From NCBI GenBank assembly GCA_903644035.1, contig CAHJXG010000552.1:1-7508 (forward strand): a DNA stretch of 7,508 nucleotides. Direction: 5' to 3'. A program made the translations under genes and the position numbers. Below are positions 6,424-7,508 of this stretch, one piece after another. The stretch's first letter is position 1, and each line of letters opens with the position of its first letter. The notes under the pieces are model-generated. The model ran no database searches and was not told where the DNA came from. It saw only the letters and a program-made list of their open reading frames with translations. Source of the DNA: Rhodospirillales bacterium (GTDB taxonomy: Bacteria; Pseudomonadota; Alphaproteobacteria; Acetobacterales; Acetobacteraceae).

Positions 6424-7140
6424 CTACGCGCCGAGATAGGCGGCCTTGATCCTCGGGTCGTTCCCGATCTCCGCCGGCGGGCCTTCCAGCGTCTTCGTGC
6501 CCAGCTCCATGACGATGACGGTGTCCGACACCGCCATGGCGCCGCGGACGTTCTGCTCCACCATCATCACCGTCACCCCGGCGTCGCGCATGGTCCGGAT
6601 GGTGGCGAACACCTCGCCCAGCATCAGCGGCGACAGGCCCAGCGAGGGCTCGTCCAGCAGCAGCAGCTTGGGCTCCGCCTCCAGCACCATGGCCGTCTCC
6701 AGGATCTGCTGTTCGCCGCCGCTGAGGTTGCCGGCCATGGTGCGGGACTTGCGCCCCAGCATGGGGAACAGGGCGACCACGCGGTCGATGGCGGCCGGCA
6801 CGCGCCGGAGCGGGAGGGAGTGGGCGCCCAGCTCCAGGTTCTCCCGCACGCTCAGGCGCGGGAAGTTGCAGCGGCCCTGCGGCACCAGCCCGATGCCGGC
6901 CGCCAGGCGCATGGCCGGGTCGTGGCCGCGCAGGGACCTGCCGTCGAGCCGGATATCGCCGCCGAACTGACGGTTGAGGCCGTAGATCGCCCGCAGCAGC
7001 GTGGACTTGCCGGCGCCGTTGCCGCCGATCACCGTGGTGATGCTGCCGCGCGCCAGGCCGAACGAGACATCGACGATGATCGGCGTCTCCGCGTAGCCGG
7101 CGGACAGGCCATCGACGCGGAGCAGGGCGGCGTCAGCCAT
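6424..7140 (-). CDS. livF: Branched-chain amino acid-type (HAAT) ABC transporter ATP-binding protein LivF
   Basis: A 238-residue complete ABC ATPase of the LivF group, the cytoplasmic subunit that pairs with LivG to power import through the LivH/LivM permeases. Motifs: Walker A GGNGAGKST (39-47), Q-loop VPQGR (86-90), signature LSGGEQQ (139-145), Walker B LLLLDEPSLGLSP (159-171, catalytic E164), and VEQN (194-197), where Gln takes the place of the switch histidine as is usual in LivF proteins. The C-terminus ends in IKAAYLGA, the classic LivF ending. It begins with an 8-nt overlap with livG (ATGGCTGA) and has little of a ribosome binding site, so coupled translation is likely. HAAT systems carry amino acids, amides, urea and other small polar compounds; the following hyuAB genes suggest that this one brings in a cyclic amide or amino acid-like substrate, which is inference. 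Small departures are G40 where Pro is usual in GPNGAGKST and TAMVL after the signature where ARAL is usual; neither looks disabling. Confidence 0.94.
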   Translation of the reverse strand: MADAALLRVDGLSAGYAETPIIVDVSFGLARGSITTVIGGNGAGKSTLLRAIYGLNRQFGGDIRLDGRSLRGHDPAMRLAAGIGLVPQGRCNFPRLSVRENLELGAHSLPLRRVPAAIDRVVALFPMLGRKSRTMAGNLSGGEQQILETAMVLEAEPKLLLLDEPSLGLSPLMLGEVFATIRTMRDAGVTVMMVEQNVRGAMAVSDTVIVMELGTKTLEGPPAEIGNDPRIKAAYLGA

Positions 7141-7508
7141 GGGCCGCCCCGGTCCCGCCGAGATAGGCCTCCAGCACCATCGGGTGCTCGCGCACGATGC
7201 CGGCCGGCCCCTCGACCAGCAGCCGGCCGGCCTCCAGCACGACGACGTGCGAGCACAGGCGCATGACGAAATTCATGTTGTGCTCGACCAGCAGCAGCGT
7301 CACGCCCGAAGCGCTCAGGCGCTGCAGCACGTCGCCGATCATGCGCACCATCGTTGGGTTCACCCCGGCGACCGGCTCGTCCAGCACCAGCAGGCGCGGC
7401 GCGTTCATCATGCAGGCCGCCAGGGCGAGCAGCTTGTGCTGGCCGTAGGACAGGCGGTGGGCGGGGGCGGCGCGGTGCGGGGACAGGCCGACCAGCGCGA
7501 GCATCTCG
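7133..7508 (-). CDS. livG: HAAT-family ABC transporter ATP-binding protein LivG, C-terminal part (5' end beyond window)
   Basis: The frame enters from the right edge and ends at TGA 7133-7135; about 125 codons are present, roughly the last half of a LivG protein of about 250 residues. Present are the signature LSYGQ (nt 7439-7453), Walker B LLVLDEPVAGVNP and the switch histidine in LLVEHNM (H codon at 7280-7282), then the LivG-type tail VVVLEAGRLLVEGP and LEAYLGG. Walker A and the Q-loop lie outside the window. The GVNP and SH.VVVLEAGR features point to the LivG subgroup often found in amide or hydantoin-type HAAT clusters rather than the classical enteric leucine system, an impression from memory. 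It overlaps livF by 8 nt. AACMM stands where ARAL is common after the signature. The internal ATG at 7504 is not the true start. Confidence 0.92.
   Translation of the reverse strand, partial: EMLALVGLSPHRAAPAHRLSYGQHKLLALAACMMNAPRLLVLDEPVAGVNPTMVRMIGDVLQRLSASGVTLLLVEHNMNFVMRLCSHVVVLEAGRLLVEGPAGIVREHPMVLEAYLGGTGAAHG

Noticed and set aside
4366..7266. Open frame of 966 codons on the plus strand opposite livF, hyuA and part of livG
   Set aside because: It lies antisense to clearly homologous genes, is rich in Arg, Ala, Gly, His and Gln without any recognisable motif, and is the expected by-product of GC-rich codon use.

Overview
The window is a tightly packed stretch of seven genes, all read from the minus strand, so transcription runs from high to low coordinates. 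No gap exceeds 31 nt. Base composition is very GC-rich. The proteins look proteobacterial; the aminotransferase most resembles alphaproteobacterial ArgD-type enzymes. A Rhodospirillales-like alphaproteobacterium (for example an Acetobacteraceae/Roseomonas-type organism) is my best guess, but this is inference from protein style, not a marker gene.

Order along transcription: (1) C-terminal part of a LivG-type ABC ATPase, cut by the right window edge; (2) complete LivF-type ABC ATPase, overlapping livG by 8 nt; (3) hyuA, ATP-dependent hydantoinase/oxoprolinase A subunit; (4) hyuB, its partner subunit, overlapping hyuA by 4 nt; (5) a class-III PLP aminotransferase of the acetylornithine aminotransferase type, starting 5 nt after hyuB; (6) a DUF1445/YcsI-family protein (putative hydro-lyase, D-glutamate cyclase-related); (7) the N-terminal 180 codons of an amidohydrolase-2 (COG3618-like) metal-dependent hydrolase, cut by the left window edge. 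The window shows no RNA gene, mobile element, CRISPR array, terminator or promoter; the promoter and the solute-binding protein and permeases of the transporter, if present, would lie beyond the right edge or elsewhere.

Working model (inference): the Liv-type (HAAT) transporter imports a small cyclic amide, lactam or hydantoin-like compound. HyuAB opens the ring at the expense of ATP, the aminotransferase removes the amino group released by ring opening, and the DUF1445 protein and amidohydrolase act on related cyclic or amide/lactone intermediates. This matches known logic in caprolactam and valerolactam catabolism (HyuAB-like lactamase followed by class-III omega-aminotransferase) and the co-occurrence of YcsI with 5-oxoprolinase genes in Bacillus subtilis. 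The combination here, with a divergent DUF1445 protein and a divergent ArgD-like enzyme, is the most interesting aspect of the window. The substrate cannot be read from the sequence.
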